NCBI RefSeq assembly: GCF_030272615.1
Contig: NC_081406.1
Coordinates: 395,582,439-395,646,438 of the forward strand
DNA from: Cryptomeria japonica
Taxonomy: Eukaryota; Streptophyta; Pinopsida; Cupressales; Cupressaceae
Length of the DNA: 64,000 nt
Direction: 5' to 3'
Notes under the pieces: model-generated
Seen by the model: the letters and a program-made list of their open reading frames with translations, nothing else
Databases searched by the model: none
Told to the model about the DNA's origin: nothing
Program-made: the position numbers and the translations under genes
Shown here: positions 48,813 through 61,658 of the stretch, piece by piece
How positions within the stretch are numbered: the stretch's first letter is position 1
Layout: each line of letters starts with the position of its first letter

Positions 48813-50669
48813 ATGGAAATCGAAACATTAGAAACAACTAAAGAGCATATAACCATGGAACATGAAGAGGAAATACAAGTTGAAGGAGAAATAACAAAAC
48901 AAAATATCAAAGACATCAAGAAAGATCCTCAATTCGACAAATTTATGCAGAAATTATTAGAGGAAGAAAAAGAAAAATACTTCCTAATGTTAGCCAAATC
49001 TGGTGCTACACTCCCCCAAGATTTTGATGTGAACAAATTGACACAAAAGAAAAGTGACCCTCCCCCTAATAATGAATAAAACAAAGATATTTTTGGTTTC
49101 TGCCTGAATGACACATCAATTCCTAATAACACCAGAAACACTGAAGAAACTTACATACCCAAAAGAAATGAAGTAGAAATTTTGAATAACATTCAATCAA
49201 ATGAAGATACAAGAAGGACTAGAGATGACACCAGAAGAGATTTAGATCCTCCTAGAATACAAAATCATGGTCATACAAGAACAAATCATGTTGATAATCC
49301 TATCACAACTCTCACACAACAACTACAAGTAATGCAAACACAAATTCAAGATGTGTAAAGAGGAAATGTTAGATGATACTCACTACAAGAAATCTGTCCT
49401 TGTCCATTTGACAGAAACCTAAACATGATACCATTTCCTATAGGTTTTGAAACTCCTAGATATGAAAAATATGATGGAATCACTGACCCTCAAGATCATA
49501 TACGATAATTTTGCACAATGAGTTTGGATTTTGCACATGAGGATACCTACTTGATGAGATTATTTCTGAAAAGCTTAACTGGACTAGCTATGGAATGGTT
49601 CTCCAAACTTCCACCTGGAATCAGATCATTTTCAGAATTGGTGGATAAGTTTGTTTCACAATACTCTTACAACATACAACATAAAGTAACAATGATAGAC
49701 CTATGTAATGCCAAACAAAAGGTTGGAGAACCTTTCATGACATTTTTACAATGATGGAGACGGTTAGCTTCGCGGTATCCTCGTACAGTTCTAGAATACG
49801 AAAAAATGGACACATTCATCGATAACTTATATGATCAAATGAGTTATTACTTAAAAATGCAAGGAAATCAAAGTTTCAAAAAAATGATCGATAATGGAAT
49901 TAAAATGGAGGAAGCCATGATAAAGAAAGGTGAGTTGAAAATATACAAAGAAGGAGTCCATCCTCCTAATAATAACAATAACAATAACAACAACCACAAT
50001 GATAAACCAAAGTTTTGGAATAGAAATCGAAATGTCATCAATGATGGAATAGTGGATAACAACAATGTGAAACCAAAACAACCGGTTTTTAATTTATCCA
50101 CTCACTCAATAGCGGCTCAGCAAAAAAACAATCACCAAAGAGAAACTATCAAAACTTTCTTTCGAAGGTAATTTACAAACATTGGCGAACCCCTTGGGTC
50201 AGCACTAAAGACACTTCTCACAAAAAAATTGATCACTTTACTAGAAGAAAGGAACTACGAACCTCAAATTAAACCACCTTGGTGGAATGATAACCATTAT
50301 TGCGATTTCCATCGAAACAAGAAACATCACACAGATAGTTGTTAGAAGTTGAAACATATCATACAAGATATGATTGATAATGGAGTAATAACTGTAAATG
50401 GATATACAACAAACGAATCTCACACAGCTTTTAAAACTCCGCTTCCAAACTATGAAAAAGGTGAATCATCAACAACAAACAATGGTAAGGGTAAAGCGAA
50501 GGTAAACTACGCTCATACATATGATAATGTGGTAAACGTGATTGTAGTTAAAGAAAAGAAAAATCAAGAACATGCTCATGTTATCACAAGAAGTAAAGCC
50601 AAATTTGTTTTGTTGGGTCCAACTACAAACACATCATCCACTACCAAACAATACAACCTAGTGGAATAA
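48813..50669 (+). pseudogene. gag: gag of element C
   Basis: ATG at 48813. The N-terminus is Glu/Lys-rich. The gag domain at about 49420-49900 includes AMEWFSKLPPGIRSF and MIDLCNAKQKVGEPFMTF, directly comparable with A. An Asn homopolymer (nine Asn) follows at about 49965-49995. The zinc knuckle at about 50298 reads CDFHRNKKHHTDSC (C-x2-H-x4-H-x4-C). In-frame stops at about 49077, 49356, 49374, 49503, 49752, 50169 and 50343; the frame is otherwise continuous. Confidence 0.87.
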
Positions 50670-51516
50670 TTGCAAAAAGCACCCACACAAATATCCATCT
50701 TAGAATTATTAAAGCTTTCACCTGCACACAAAGAAATTCTTGAAAAAGCATTAATCGATACAACAGTATCCAAAGATATTGATATTGATCAATTCCAAAC
50801 CATGGTGGGACACCTCACAACCCCTCACTACTTATCATTCACTGAAGAAGATGACATGACCTTACAACATCCCCACAACACTCCTTTGCATATTGAAGTC
50901 CTCATTCACAAAACACGCGTCAAACGTGTTCTAATAGATGGTGGAGCTGGCCTAAACATCTATTCATTGAGTCTTGTTCGTGCCTTAGGATATTCAAAAG
51001 ATGTAGTTGATGTTCGGAAAAGGATCACCATAAAAACCTATGATGAAGAAGAACGTTCCTCCAAGGGAATTGTGATACTACCCATTAGAGTGGGACCTTT
51101 GTAGAAGGATAGAGCATGCCAAGTTCTAGACTTGGACTTATCATATAATGTACTCCTGGGAAGACCCTCGATACATGACTTACAAGATGTCCCATCAACA
51201 TATCACTAGTGTGTAAAATTTCCCTACAATGGGTAGAAAATCACAATATCTACAGATTCAAATCCATTTCAATACTGCAACAATCTAAAAATGGCTCAAG
51301 AAGTCATTGTTCCTCATAACAGGGAGGCAACATCTTTGAACACATAATCCAAGGAACAATCATTTGCCTCTATTTTATCAAGTATGGAAAAATAAATGCA
51401 GCTAAGAGATCGAGGGAACGGAGAATATTCAATATCACAATTACCACTTTCTCCTAAATCCTTTGAAAAACCATCAAACTCTAAACAACAACCAATTGTA
51501 AAACATCTTTTAATAT
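50670..51516 (+). pseudogene. pro: Aspartic protease domain of element C
   Basis: VLIDGGAGLNIYSLSL at about 50928 and later VLLGRPSIHDLQD mark the protease, in the gag frame. Stops near 51102 and 51207 break it, and a frameshift near 51525 follows. Confidence 0.83.
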
Positions 51517-52954
51517 TTGATGGAGCATTTGTTAGTGCTGGAACCTTTATCAGAGGAAACAAAAGACAAAGATGTGCTACAATGGCTATACAAGGATGAA
51601 GAATGTCAACAAAATATCAAAAATGTCAAAATACCTACAGAAAAGTATGGAAAAGGATTTAACATTCTTCCAAGAATGGGATACACTAGAACAGACCCTA
51701 TAGGAAAAAGAAAAGAAGGTATCTCAGAACCTATCCAACCTTACACTTAGCAGACTACAGACAAAACAGGATTAGGGTATGGACAAGTTACTTTACTGGA
51801 AGACACATCTCTTAGTCAACAATAAGAGGAATATGAAAATAGACAAGAACAACTAGCAATTGAAAGAGAAGAAACATCAGCTAAGCAACAAACACAAGCA
51901 AGCATGAAATGGGAAAAGAAACACACTTCCAATCAACAAGAGAAACAAACTAAAAACACCTCTCAAGCAACATTAAATCTAAATCAAAACAAGAAAGAAG
52001 CTAATATAAGTCCAGGAGAACTCATAGCAAAGTTGACAGAACTTAATCTTAGTCCTGAAGAAGTTGAATATGAAAGAAGAAAAGATATAGCCAAAAAAGC
52101 AAACGAAATGCTATATGAACAAATCTGTAGATTGCAAGTTGCAAGTGATACAAATTCTAATGAATGGGAATGGGATTCCTATAACTTTGAAGAATCAACT
52201 GAATAAAATTGCTTTGAAGGAGATGTAGAAGTCGATATAGTTCACACGTATGTAGGACAAACGTCAGGAACTAGTTCACTTGAATTAGAATCACATTCCA
52301 TTGACTTGGACTTAACCGAGGACAATCAGGAATTTCTTATGCAAGGTCATTCTGATGAGAGTACCATTCTAGACATCGACATACATATTGAAAACTTTGA
52401 TACATCCATCATGACCCTTGAAACTCTCGAAACATCTCAACCTGAAGATCCCCTCCCTCTAATCCACCCCGAGCTTATTGATTGGGAAAATGAAGGACAT
52501 ACCACCATTGATACCTTTCCAAATGACCATGCCATATCTATATATCTTAACACAATCAAACCCATAACAACTCAGGAATGTCAGCAATGCATCTTCCAGC
52601 CAAGTGGATGCCAAATCTCCTAGTCACAAAAGTGAAAATAAAGAAAACAATATCAAGTCTAATGTTGAAAACCATTTATTGGCAACATTAGATCAAGAAA
52701 AAGTAAAAAGAAAGGATGCATCTAACGGTGAAAACCTCCTTAAGGCGCCAAAAGATGGGAGATTTGACACTTTACCTGAGCATTATCAAGAAAGGTCATC
52801 CATTTTGATCGAACCAATAGAGGCAGTTAACATTGGCACAACACAACAACTAAAGATTCTTCATCCAGCGACTTCTCTATCAGAAGAAGAAAGTAAACAA
52901 TATGTGGAATTCTTCAAATGATGAAAAATCAATTTTGCCTGGACATATGCAGAC
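51517..52954 (+). pseudogene. G-patch and linker of element C
   Basis: GKGFNILPRMGYTRTDPIGK, EGISEPI and GLGYGQ form the G-patch at about 51640-51785. The following Glu/Lys-rich linker has patches conserved with A (LIHPELIDW, KGEN/NGENLLKAP, SSILIEP). A frameshift near 52615 and a stop at 52919 interrupt it. Confidence 0.72.
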
Positions 52955-54187
52955 ATGCCAAGGTTAGATCCAGAGCTTATTATGCATCACTTAAATGTTA
53001 GTCCAAGAGCCAAACCAGTCAAACAAAAGTTAAGGAAAATGCATCTGCATATTTCTCTCCTAGTCAAAGCAGAACTAAAAAAATTAATGGATGTAGGATT
53101 CATCAAACCTGTAGCCTATCCTCAATGGGTATCCAACATTGTTCATGTTTCAAAACTAGATAAAAGCATCAGAATATGTATAGAATTCAAAGATCTTAAT
53201 AACACATGTCCAAAAGATGAATTTCCTTTGCCTAACATCGACATCATTGTAGATTTAACTGCTGGACACTCCATGTTTTCTTTAATGGATGTTTTCTCTG
53301 GATACAATCAGATCAAAATAGCACTCAAAGATCAAGAAAAGATAGCTTTCACATGTCCATGGGGTACTTTCTGCTGGAATGTCATGCCTTTTGGATTAAA
53401 GAATGCAGGTGCTACATATCAAAGAGCTATGACAATTATATTTCATGACATGATGCATACATCCTTGGAAGACAATGTAGATGACATATTGGCTAAATCA
53501 TACAACAGAGAAGAACATATAGAGATACTGGAAAAGATCTTTGATAGGTTAGAACAATACAAGCTAAGACTAAACCCTAAGAAATGTGCCTTTGGTGTAA
53601 CTTGAGGAAAGCTATTGGGATACATTGTTTCAGCTCGAGGTATCAAAGTGGATCTAGCTAAGGTTAAAGAAATCATGGAAATGACATCTCCCAAGAATAT
53701 AAGTCAACTAAGATCACTCCAAGGAAGTAACTCCAGTCAATCAGAAGATTTTTTGCTCAACTAGCAGATAAATGTCAACCATTTACTCATCTATTGCACA
53801 AAAATGTTCATTTCAAATGGGACCACCAATTTGAGGATGCATTCAACAAGATCAAGGCTTATCTCATACAACCACCTATCCTAATGTCACCAATTCCAGG
53901 GAAGCCATTGTTACTTTATGTATCAACCACCGAAGCATCATTAGGAGTTTTTCTTGCACAATAGGATAATGAAGGAAAATAACGAGCTATCTACTACATC
54001 AGCAAAACACTAGTAGGATACGAGATCAACTATTCACCAACAAAAAAAGCATGCTTGGAAGTAGTTTTTGCTTCTCAAAAATTACGACACTATCTACTAT
54101 CTCACTCCATCAAGTTAATAGCTAAAATTGATCCTCTGAAATATTTACTCAACAAAGCAACATTAACATGACGACTAGCAAAATGGA
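52955..54187 (+). pseudogene. pol: Reverse transcriptase and RNase H of element C
   Basis: 216 open codons of RT (52955-53605): FKDLNNTCPKDEFPLPNID, FTCPWGTFCWNVMPFGLKNA. The catalytic box reads LEDNVDDILAKS, so the Tyr of YVDD is Asn here. After a stop at 53603 and a frameshift near 53725, the connection and first RNase H (VSTTEASLGVFLAQ) continue to about 54170. Confidence 0.88.
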
Positions 54188-54189
54188 TC

Positions 54190-54369
54190 ATGATTCTAAG
54201 CGAGTTTGATATTGAGTATGTTGACAGAAAAGCTATCAAAGGACAAGTCATTGCAGATCAACTAGCAGAGGCACCACTTCAAGATGACCATGCTTTACAG
54301 ATTGAGTTTCCTGATGCTGATATCCTAACAGTCACAACAAAAACATGGCAATTATACTTTGATGGTTCA
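54190..54369 (+). pseudogene. Truncated second RNase H of element C
   Basis: EFDIEYVDRKAIKGQVIADQ and WQLYFDGS match the start of the second RNase H in A and B. Similarity stops right after the first catalytic Asp-Gly-Ser, at the F boundary. Confidence 0.8.
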
Positions 54370-55226
54370 TGTTGGGTCTCAAATCAACAGATTGGATAGG
54401 TTCTAAGGAAATGCCAACTCCTATGATCAAACCCTCCAATTGACTTGGCCTACTTATAGAGTGAACCTATTTGGTTACTAACTCTCTCACTTTAGGCTCT
54501 GCAGGACCTAGGCGGGTATACCTATTCACTAGTTGTTTTCAATAACTAGTGCCTTTTATAGCAGATTAAGTATCTTGATCTGGCTTCCTCCTATCACAAA
54601 ATGGCATAAATTCCTAGGATGGAGATATAGCAGATGAGTTCAAGATTGTTGTTGTAGAAGCTATTTGATCTTTGTGCTTATAATTTTATATGTATACACT
54701 ATTGCCAACTTACTCTATGCTTCCTAATCAATTACTCCTATTGTAAAATAAAATATGATGAATATGGTGATAAGCTGTAATTTATAAATGGCCAATGCCT
54801 TCTTTGTTGTCTAGGCTATAGAGTCTTTATATTTCCTTAGGACTTATTGTGTGAACTTGTGAGACAGTTTTTAAACCCACCCCTTTTATGGGTCTGTCAG
54901 TTACTATTTCTTATGAGATCAATTGAATGCCTATATCATAAGTTTCTTGAATGAATTTAACCCTACCTTTAAGGGACCACCCAAGTAAGCACTGCAAAGA
55001 ACAATTATAATTCACATGCAGAACTTTTATTTCAACCTTATAACATACAACATAAATTTCACTCAAAGAATATGAATAACCTTATCTCCTTTACATAATA
55101 TCACAAGCAACTGCCAATCAACAAATGAAATAATCCACAGCACATATGCAAAGAAAAGACAACTGATTATATTATGTATCCGTCAAAATTTTGTATAACA
55201 GGAAACTTACAAGCTGTCATATATCA
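54370..55226 (-). repeat. Putative 3' LTR of element F
   Basis: Starts TGTTGGGTC exactly where element C is interrupted, so on the - strand it ends GACCCAACA, a typical LTR end. The inner edge is tentatively at 55226, where CA is followed by a pyrimidine run that would be the - strand purine tract. No second copy is in the window, so the LTR call is not proven. Contains no gene. Confidence 0.45.
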
Positions 55227-55240
55227 CCGTCTTCTTCCTA
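55227..55240 (-). other. Candidate polypurine tract of element F
   Basis: - strand TAGGAAGAAGACGG, about 90 bp past the end of the F reading frame and next to the proposed LTR edge. Tentative. Confidence 0.35.
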
Positions 55241-55612
55241 TCATGTTATATTTTTTAAATTACAAGAAACCTTTCTCATATATATATGAGAGCAAATGCT
55301 ATATATGAAAAGACGTGTCTTTTCAAAACACTAATTGTCAATTTGAACATTCCTAACAAACTTAAGTAAAAAGAGATTAAGCATCCCTAAATGATGAATG
55401 TAATCATCTTCTTTAAAAGTCTTGATCTTGATGCTCTGTTTCTTTAATTCTTCTCCCTGTGAAAGGTATTCGAATATCATCTGGTTGACGGTAGGGGCCA
55501 TGTCTTTGCTTCGATCCAATCTTGACAGAGCCCGATCCTTGATGCTTATAAGTTCATTCCGCCATTCCTCCATAGATATTAATTCTCCCTCTTTATAAAT
55601 CGAGGGCATTCC

Positions 55613-55930
55613 TGTTAGAGTAAAGTAATTAATTAACTTTACTCTCTTCTTAAGATTTCACTTTATGCATATATTAGTCATTTAATAATTAATATTTAAT
55701 TATTAAATGTTCTCACCTTAGGGTTAGGTTTTCCTTTCTATGTTGATCTCCTTTATAAGGATTGATCTCTTGTATTATTGTCATATTCTTGATTCATTTT
55801 TCTCTGATAATAAATCTTTTCACTTTGTCAGAGCCAAAACCCTTGTTTCGTTCTCTCTCTTTCTCTGTGATAGGTTTCTTGCATGTAGGTTTCTTTGGGT
55901 TCTGTGGATTTGTATTTCTCAAATCCTACA
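55613..55930 (+). repeat. 5' LTR of element D
   Basis: 318 bp, TGTTAGAG ... CCTACA. Contains CTTTATAAGGATTG near 55750, a likely TATA region. Confidence 0.95.
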
Positions 55931-55943
55931 TGGTATCAAAGTC
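55931..55943 (+). other. Primer-binding site of element D
   Basis: TGGTATCAAAGTC immediately after the LTR, complementary to initiator tRNA-Met apart from a few bases. Confidence 0.85.
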
Positions 55944-57090
55944 ATATCTGCTGCAGCTTGTTCAGACTTTTGAAATATTTTGAGATCTAGGTTTTGGTTG
56001 CATCAAATCTGTGTTTGTCTTCTATTTTTTATTTTGGAATAGGGGGTATTTTTTTTTGATGCACTTTGAGCCCAAACGGACCTCACTGTTGTGCTCGCAG
56101 CACCCAAAAGCCCCTATTTTCATATAAAATTCATCTGATTTGGACAAAGTTTCTCCATAAGGCAAAAAAAATTTGCCCCAAGGCCGTACGGCCCCAGGGC
56201 ACGCAGTTCAAGGCAAAATCAAAAAAAAAATCAAAATTTTTTTTTAAAAAAGCACATTTTTTAAAACACACAGGCACCGCCCATTTGAAGCGTGCTCCGC
56301 CGGTGCGCAACCCGGCGGCCACTGCCCGACCACCACCGCCGGCGGTAACAACCAGCCGCGGCCCGGCAGCCATTGCCGCGCCGCCCAGCGGCCCGTCGCT
56401 CCTTGCGTCGCCCGCGCGCCTCCCGCCTTCCACCAGCACCACTGGCACCGCCCCTATGCCACCAGCCTTTTGCGCCAGCTCCTGGTCGCCCAACGGAGCA
56501 AGGGCCTTTTTTTAAGCCCTTGAGGGCTATAAGGGCCCATCTGGGCCTTTTTGGAGCTATTTTACAAAATCGGGCATAAATCGGGCATCTGATCTCCGTT
56601 TTTCAAAAATGAATAGACGTTGGAAAGCTAACTCTGAGCTTGTTCTAATGGTATAGGAATTTTTTCATATTTCTCTAGTTTGATTGCATTTTTTTGCAGT
56701 CAAAGTCTGATGAGCCTTTTTGCACTCCGAGGGGCATAACTTGCTTGTTTTTGCTCCATTTTTCAAAAGCGAATAGGCATCGGAAAGGTAGTTTTGTGCT
56801 CTTTGTAGATATATAGTCTATTTCATTAGTAAATTCTTCAAGTGTTCAAAATTTTGTCTCAATCAGTTACTGATTTCTATCATTTTCAGGCTTTCAGTTT
56901 GTACTAGAGATTGGTTTTTTGCATTGTGGGGGGGTGTTTTTTCTTGCTTTCTATTATTTACATTAGTAAACCAGAATCTACAAAAACCAAAACAAAACAA
57001 TCAAACCCCTTCTGCATCTTTTGTCTAGTTCTGAAAGACCACTTAATAATAATTAAAAAAATTCAGAGCAATTGAGGCACAGTTCACAGG
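55944..57090 (+). other. Leader of element D with GC-rich segment
   Basis: 1.15 kb without a supportable gene. A GC-rich patch (about 56270-56490, GCC/CCG-rich) stands out from the AT-rich surroundings and gives low-complexity Pro/Ala frames. The phrase AATAGACGTTGGAAAGCTA at 56611 has a near-repeat at 56770 (AATAGGCATCGGAAAGGTA). Confidence 0.6.
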
Positions 57091-60000
57091 ATGGCCGACA
57101 GACCTATTGAATCTCTCACACCGCATAATTACCACACTTGGAAGGGTCGCATGATGACTCTTCTCCAGTCTCGAGGGTTATGGTCCTGTTTGGATGAGGT
57201 TCAACCTCAGTTGACACGTCCCTTTGAGGTTATGCAGCACAGGAAAAATATGGATCAGGCTATGGGATTGATGGCTTTACACATTTCTGACAGTCTCCAG
57301 TTTCATCTTGAGGGTTGTCTCACTCCTCGAGCCATTTGGACCAAGTTTGATGGACTTTTTGGTACTGTCAACGAGTTCAGAGCTTTGCAGCTTGAGGCAG
57401 AGTTAACTTCCTTGGTACCTGATTCATTTCCCTCTATTGAGGACTTTCTGATGCAGTTCAAATAGCAAAGATCTATCTTGCAGGGTTGTGGTAAGACTAA
57501 GACTGATACAGAGTGCATTTTCCTGATCCTCTCCAAGCTTCGGGGTCCATTTTAGATCTTTTCTTCAACCTTTTATTCCACCATGGATGCCTTGGGTGCT
57601 CGACATGTCATGCCTTCTTTTGAGGTCTTTTGTGATCGTCTGACTCGTGAGCAAGCTAAGCTTAAGCAGTTGGATTCACTTTTAGGTTCACAGAACCAAG
57701 CATTGGTAGCCCAATCCTCCAAAGGAAAATAGAAGCAGAAACCGAAGCCTAAGAAAGATTCAGAGGCTAGTGAGAATCCCTCCAAGCCATCACCTAAGTT
57801 TGATTCAAAACCAAAGTCCAATTCTAAACAGGGCAAATCTTCAAAGTCTGGTGAGTCTTCCTCCAAGACTAAGAAGAAATCTGGTGATCCTTGCAGTTTT
57901 TGTGGCAAGGAAGGACATCCCGTTTCCAGGTGTTGGAAATGTTTAGAGGCTTTGGAGGAAGCCATGCAGCAGCATAATATCAGTGCACCTCAGCCTCCTT
58001 CACAGCCCACAGGGAAAGGTCATGCTCTTTCTGCACGAGCATTGTCCTCAGCATCCACTTGGATTCTCGATTCTGGTGCCTCTCACCATATGACACACAC
58101 AGAGGATTTGGTCACTTCTCTTACCCCTACAGGCACTAGACCTATTGCAGTTGGTGACTCAACACAACTTTCCGTTCAGGGTTCCGGTACTATTTCATTG
58201 GATGGTGGTTGTTTACAGGATGTACTTTTGGTTCCTGACATTTCGACAAACCTTCTATCTGTTTATCAGATTTGCCACTCTGGCTCTGGTAAGATAGTTG
58301 AGTTCTCACCTCATGATGTGGTTATTCGAGATCTTCATGATCCTGACTTGGTTGTGGCTACTGGGAGTGTGGATTCTGCATCTCACTTATATAGTTTTGA
58401 TGGCTTTGAGAGTTCAGATACTGTTGGTTCCTCTCTTATAGCACATGCAGATTCAATGAGCAGGCTTTGGCATGAGCGTTTTGGCCATGTCAATTATAGA
58501 TATCTACAGCAGATGAGTACACAGGCACTTGTGTTTGGGCTTCCACAGATTTCTTGTACGGATGGTGTATGTCGTGGTTGTGTCCTTGGCAAACATCATC
58601 GAGATCCTTTTCCTAAGGGTCGAGCCTCTCATGCTAGGGCAGCCCTAGAGTTGGTACATAGTGATCTTATGTCCTTTCTGACTCCTTCCTTTTCAGGGGC
58701 CCGTTATGTGCTCACTTTTATTGATGACTTCTCTCGACATACATGGGTGTACTTTCTTAAGTACAAGTCTGATGTCTTTGACTCATTCAGGATTTTTAAG
58801 ACATTTGTGGAGAAGCAATCTAGACTTTCTATCAGGAGGATACGCAGAGATAATGGGGGGGAGTATGTTAATCAGGCTTTCAAAGATTTTTGCACTGAGC
58901 ATGGTTTACAGCATCAATTTATAGTTCCTTACACCCCTCAGCAGAATGGTGTTGCTGAGAGAAAGAACAGAACCTTATGGGAGATGGAAAATTGTATGAT
59001 ACAGTCTCGAGCTATGAGTTCTTCATTTTGGGCTGAGGCAGTCAATTGTGCCAATTATATTCAGAATCGGATGCCTCATAAGGCATTGCGACATATGACT
59101 CCTGAGGAGGCTTGGACCCATGTCAAGCCTGGTGTTTCTACATTCTGAGTTTTTGGTAGTGAGGCTTGGGCATTTATTCCTGATGCTCAATAGAAAGCCA
59201 TGGAGAGGAAGAGCTGACCACTCATATTTGTTGGCTACTGTGAGGATGTTAAGGCATACAGGTTGTTTGATCCTGATTCTAGAGAGGTCCTGTTTTGACG
59301 GGATGTCCAGTTTGATGAGCTCTATCCTCAGATGGATTCTCCATCACCAGCTTCTCCCTCATTGCCTACTCCTTCCTCTTCATCTCTTGAGGATTACTTA
59401 TCTCTTGAGGATGATGTAGATGATGATCCACCTTCTCCACTACCACCAGTTGCTCTGTCTTTGCCAAGGTGGGCTCGTGATACTGTTGATGCAGCTGGTT
59501 CTTTGGCAGGTGATCCTTCAGATACTCGTCGCACTCATGCTCAAACATCTAGTTCTAGTCTTTTGAGTCATGCCATTTCAGATGATCCTCAAAAATTTTC
59601 AGAGGTGACAGGACACCTTGAGTGGGATAGGGTCATGGATGAGGTATATTCTTCTTTGATGAAGAATCATACTTGGGATCTTTATCCTCTTCCTAAGGGA
59701 AGAAAGTTGGTTTGGTGCAAGTGGGTGTATCATACCAAGTATGTTGTAGATGGTTCTATTGATAAGTATAAGGCCTGTCTTGTTGCGAAGGGGTTTTCTC
59801 AAGTAGAGGGTATTGACTACTCTGAGACCTTTGCTCCTGTCGCCAAGATGAATTCTATATGCCTTGTACTTTCACTTATAGCTTCACAGGGATGGACAGT
59901 GTTTCAGATGGATGTGAAGAGTGCCTTCTTGCATGGAGACCTACATGAGGAGATCTATATGGAATAGCCTCAGGGATTTGTGCAGGACACTTCTTTGGTT

Positions 60001-61119
60001 TGCAGACTTCGACGTTCATTGTATGGTCTCAAACAAGCCCCTCGGGCTTGGTATGAGAAGATGGACTCTTTCTTGATTTCCTCTCACTTCACACGCTGTC
60101 ATTCCAATCACATAGTGTATATTCAGCGTCAGGAGGGTGATCTTTTGATTCTTGTGCTATATGTAGATGATCTCATCCTTACAGGTAGCTCATCCTCCAT
60201 GATTCAGAGTGTTCAGAGAGCTTTGATGGAGCAGTTTGAGATGATAGATCTTGGTCTCTTGCACTTCTTTCTAGGTCTACAGGTTATTCAGTCTTCGGAT
60301 GGGATTTCCATATTTCAGGAGAAGTATGCTCTTGATATGCTTCAGCGATTTGGCATGCTTGATTGCAAGTCTGCCCCCACTCCATTTCAGTCAGGTGTTG
60401 TTTTGTCTTCCACTTGCTCTACTCCTTCAGTAGACCCCACTTTATACAGGTATGTGGTTGGCAATTTGTTGTACCTGACACATTCTCATCCTGATCTTTC
60501 CTTTGCGGTTGGCCTTGTCTCTCGGTTCTCCCATGATACTCATGAGAGCCATTAGCAAGTAGCCAAACTTATTTTGAGGTACATTCAGGGCACCACTCAT
60601 TATGGCATTCACTACAATTCAGGATCCCCTCACATCATTGGCTTCACTGACTCTGATTGGGCTGGTGATGTCAATGATTGGAAGTCTACTTCTGGCTTTG
60701 TTTTTTGCCTTGGTTCTGGTCCTATCACATGGTCTTGCAAGAAGTAGTCTGCTATTGCATTATCATCTACAGAGACTGAGTACCGAGTAGCAGTGTTAGC
60801 CAGTCAGGAGGTTTTATGGCTTCGGCAGTTGATGACAGAGTTTGGGTTTCCTCTAGATTGTCCCACTATTATTTGGTGTGACAATCAGAGTGCCATTCAC
60901 ATTTCTCGCAACCCAGTGGAGCATCAGCAGACAAAGCACATTGAAATCCACATGCACTTCATCAAGCAGTTGATTCAGGATGGTTCTCTCATCTTGGAGT
61001 ACATTCCTACAGAGGAGCAGGTTGCAGACATCTTCACTAAACCTTTGGCATCTCCACACTATCTTCAGTTGCGCTCCATGCTTGGGGTGAAGGAAGTTGT
61101 CCTTGGGGGGTCTCAGTGA
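57091..61119 (+). pseudogene. gag-pol polyprotein of copia element D
   Basis: One frame, 1343 codons, from ATG 57091 to TGA 61117. Gag: ESLTPHNYHTWKGRMMTLL; zinc knuckle CSFCGKEGHPVSRC at about 57894. Protease WILDSGASHHM (about 58063). Pre-integrase HERFGHVNYRYL and CRGCVLGKH. Integrase core with LVHSDLM, RRDNGGEY and PQQNGVAERKN, so the Asp-Asp-Glu triad is present. [37 protein letters not shown], catalytic LYVDDLIL. RNase H: DSDWAGDVNDWKSTSGF, STETEYRVAV, KHIEIHMHFI and VADIFTKPL. Ten premature stops at 57463, 57553, 57730, 59146, 59191, 59215, 59296, 59965, 60553 and 60745, all TAG or TGA, and no frameshift. Not functional as it stands; all domains are at normal length. Confidence 0.95.
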
Positions 61120-61328
61120 GGCCTTCCTTCCTTCATGTTTTCTTTTCAGCATGATTCTTTATCTCTTTTTGGAGAGGAGTTTTTTCCCACTGGGTTTTCT
61201 CCTTTACTCCACTTTATAGAGATTTTCTTGTATTCGGGTACCTGATCAGGCCTTGTTGCCAGGACCCTTTATTGCATTGTAGTTCCTTTGCTTTCTTCTG
61301 AATTGTTTGTAGCTGCATTGTAGCTCAT

Positions 61329-61340
61329 CTTAAGGGGGGG
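61329..61340 (+). other. Polypurine tract of element D
   Basis: TTAAGGGGGGG directly before the 3' LTR. Confidence 0.85.
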
Positions 61341-61658
61341 TGTTAGAGTAAAGTAATTAATTAACTTTACTCTCCTCTTAAGATTTCACTTTATGCATAT
61401 ATTAGTCATTTAATAATTAATATTTAATTATTAAATGCTCTCACCTTAGGGTTAGGTTTTCCTTTCCGTGTTGATCTCCTTTATAAGGATTGATCTCTTG
61501 TATTATTGTCATATTCTTGATTCATTTTTCTCTGATAATAAATCTTTTCACTTTGTCAGAGCCAAAACCCTTGTTTCGTTCTCTTTCTTTCTCTGTGACA
61601 GGTTTCTTGCATGCAGGTTTCTTTAGGTTTTGTGGATTTGTATTTCTCAAATCCTACG
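61341..61658 (+). repeat. 3' LTR of element D
   Basis: 318 bp, ten differences from the 5' LTR, ending CCTACG instead of CCTACA. Followed by the ATTCC duplication. Confidence 0.95.

Larger units (their letters stand above)
45588..54369 (+). mobile_element. Element C: truncated Ty3/gypsy element, diverged relative of A and B
   Basis: LTR, primer site, leader, gag, protease, G-patch, linker, RT, RNase H and the first few residues of the second RNase H, then an abrupt break at about 54370 where element F begins. Same domain order and motifs as A and B, but the LTR is hardly alignable, so it is a separate family. There are frameshifts near 51525, 52615 and 53725 and many stops. The left LTR edge is uncertain by several bases. 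If F ends beyond the window, the rest of C should resume there. Confidence 0.85.
55613..61658 (+). mobile_element. Element D: complete Ty1/copia retrotransposon
   Basis: 6046 bp with 318-bp LTRs, an iMet primer site, a 1.15-kb leader, one gag-pol frame and a GGGGGGG purine tract. Perfect 5-bp duplication ATTCC (55608-55612 and 61659-61663). The LTRs differ at 10 of 318 positions (~3.1%), including the last base of the 3' LTR (CA to CG). It sits inside the element F reading frame. Confidence 0.95.

Noticed and set aside
55331-55609. Independent 92-codon host gene left of copia D
   Set aside because: Removing D and one ATTCC copy joins it in frame to the 61659-63559 reading frame, so it is the 3' end of the F frame.
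56066-56579. Pro/Ala-rich frames in the leader of copia D
   Set aside because: Low-complexity GC-rich DNA between primer site and gag; frames on both strands are open for compositional reasons.
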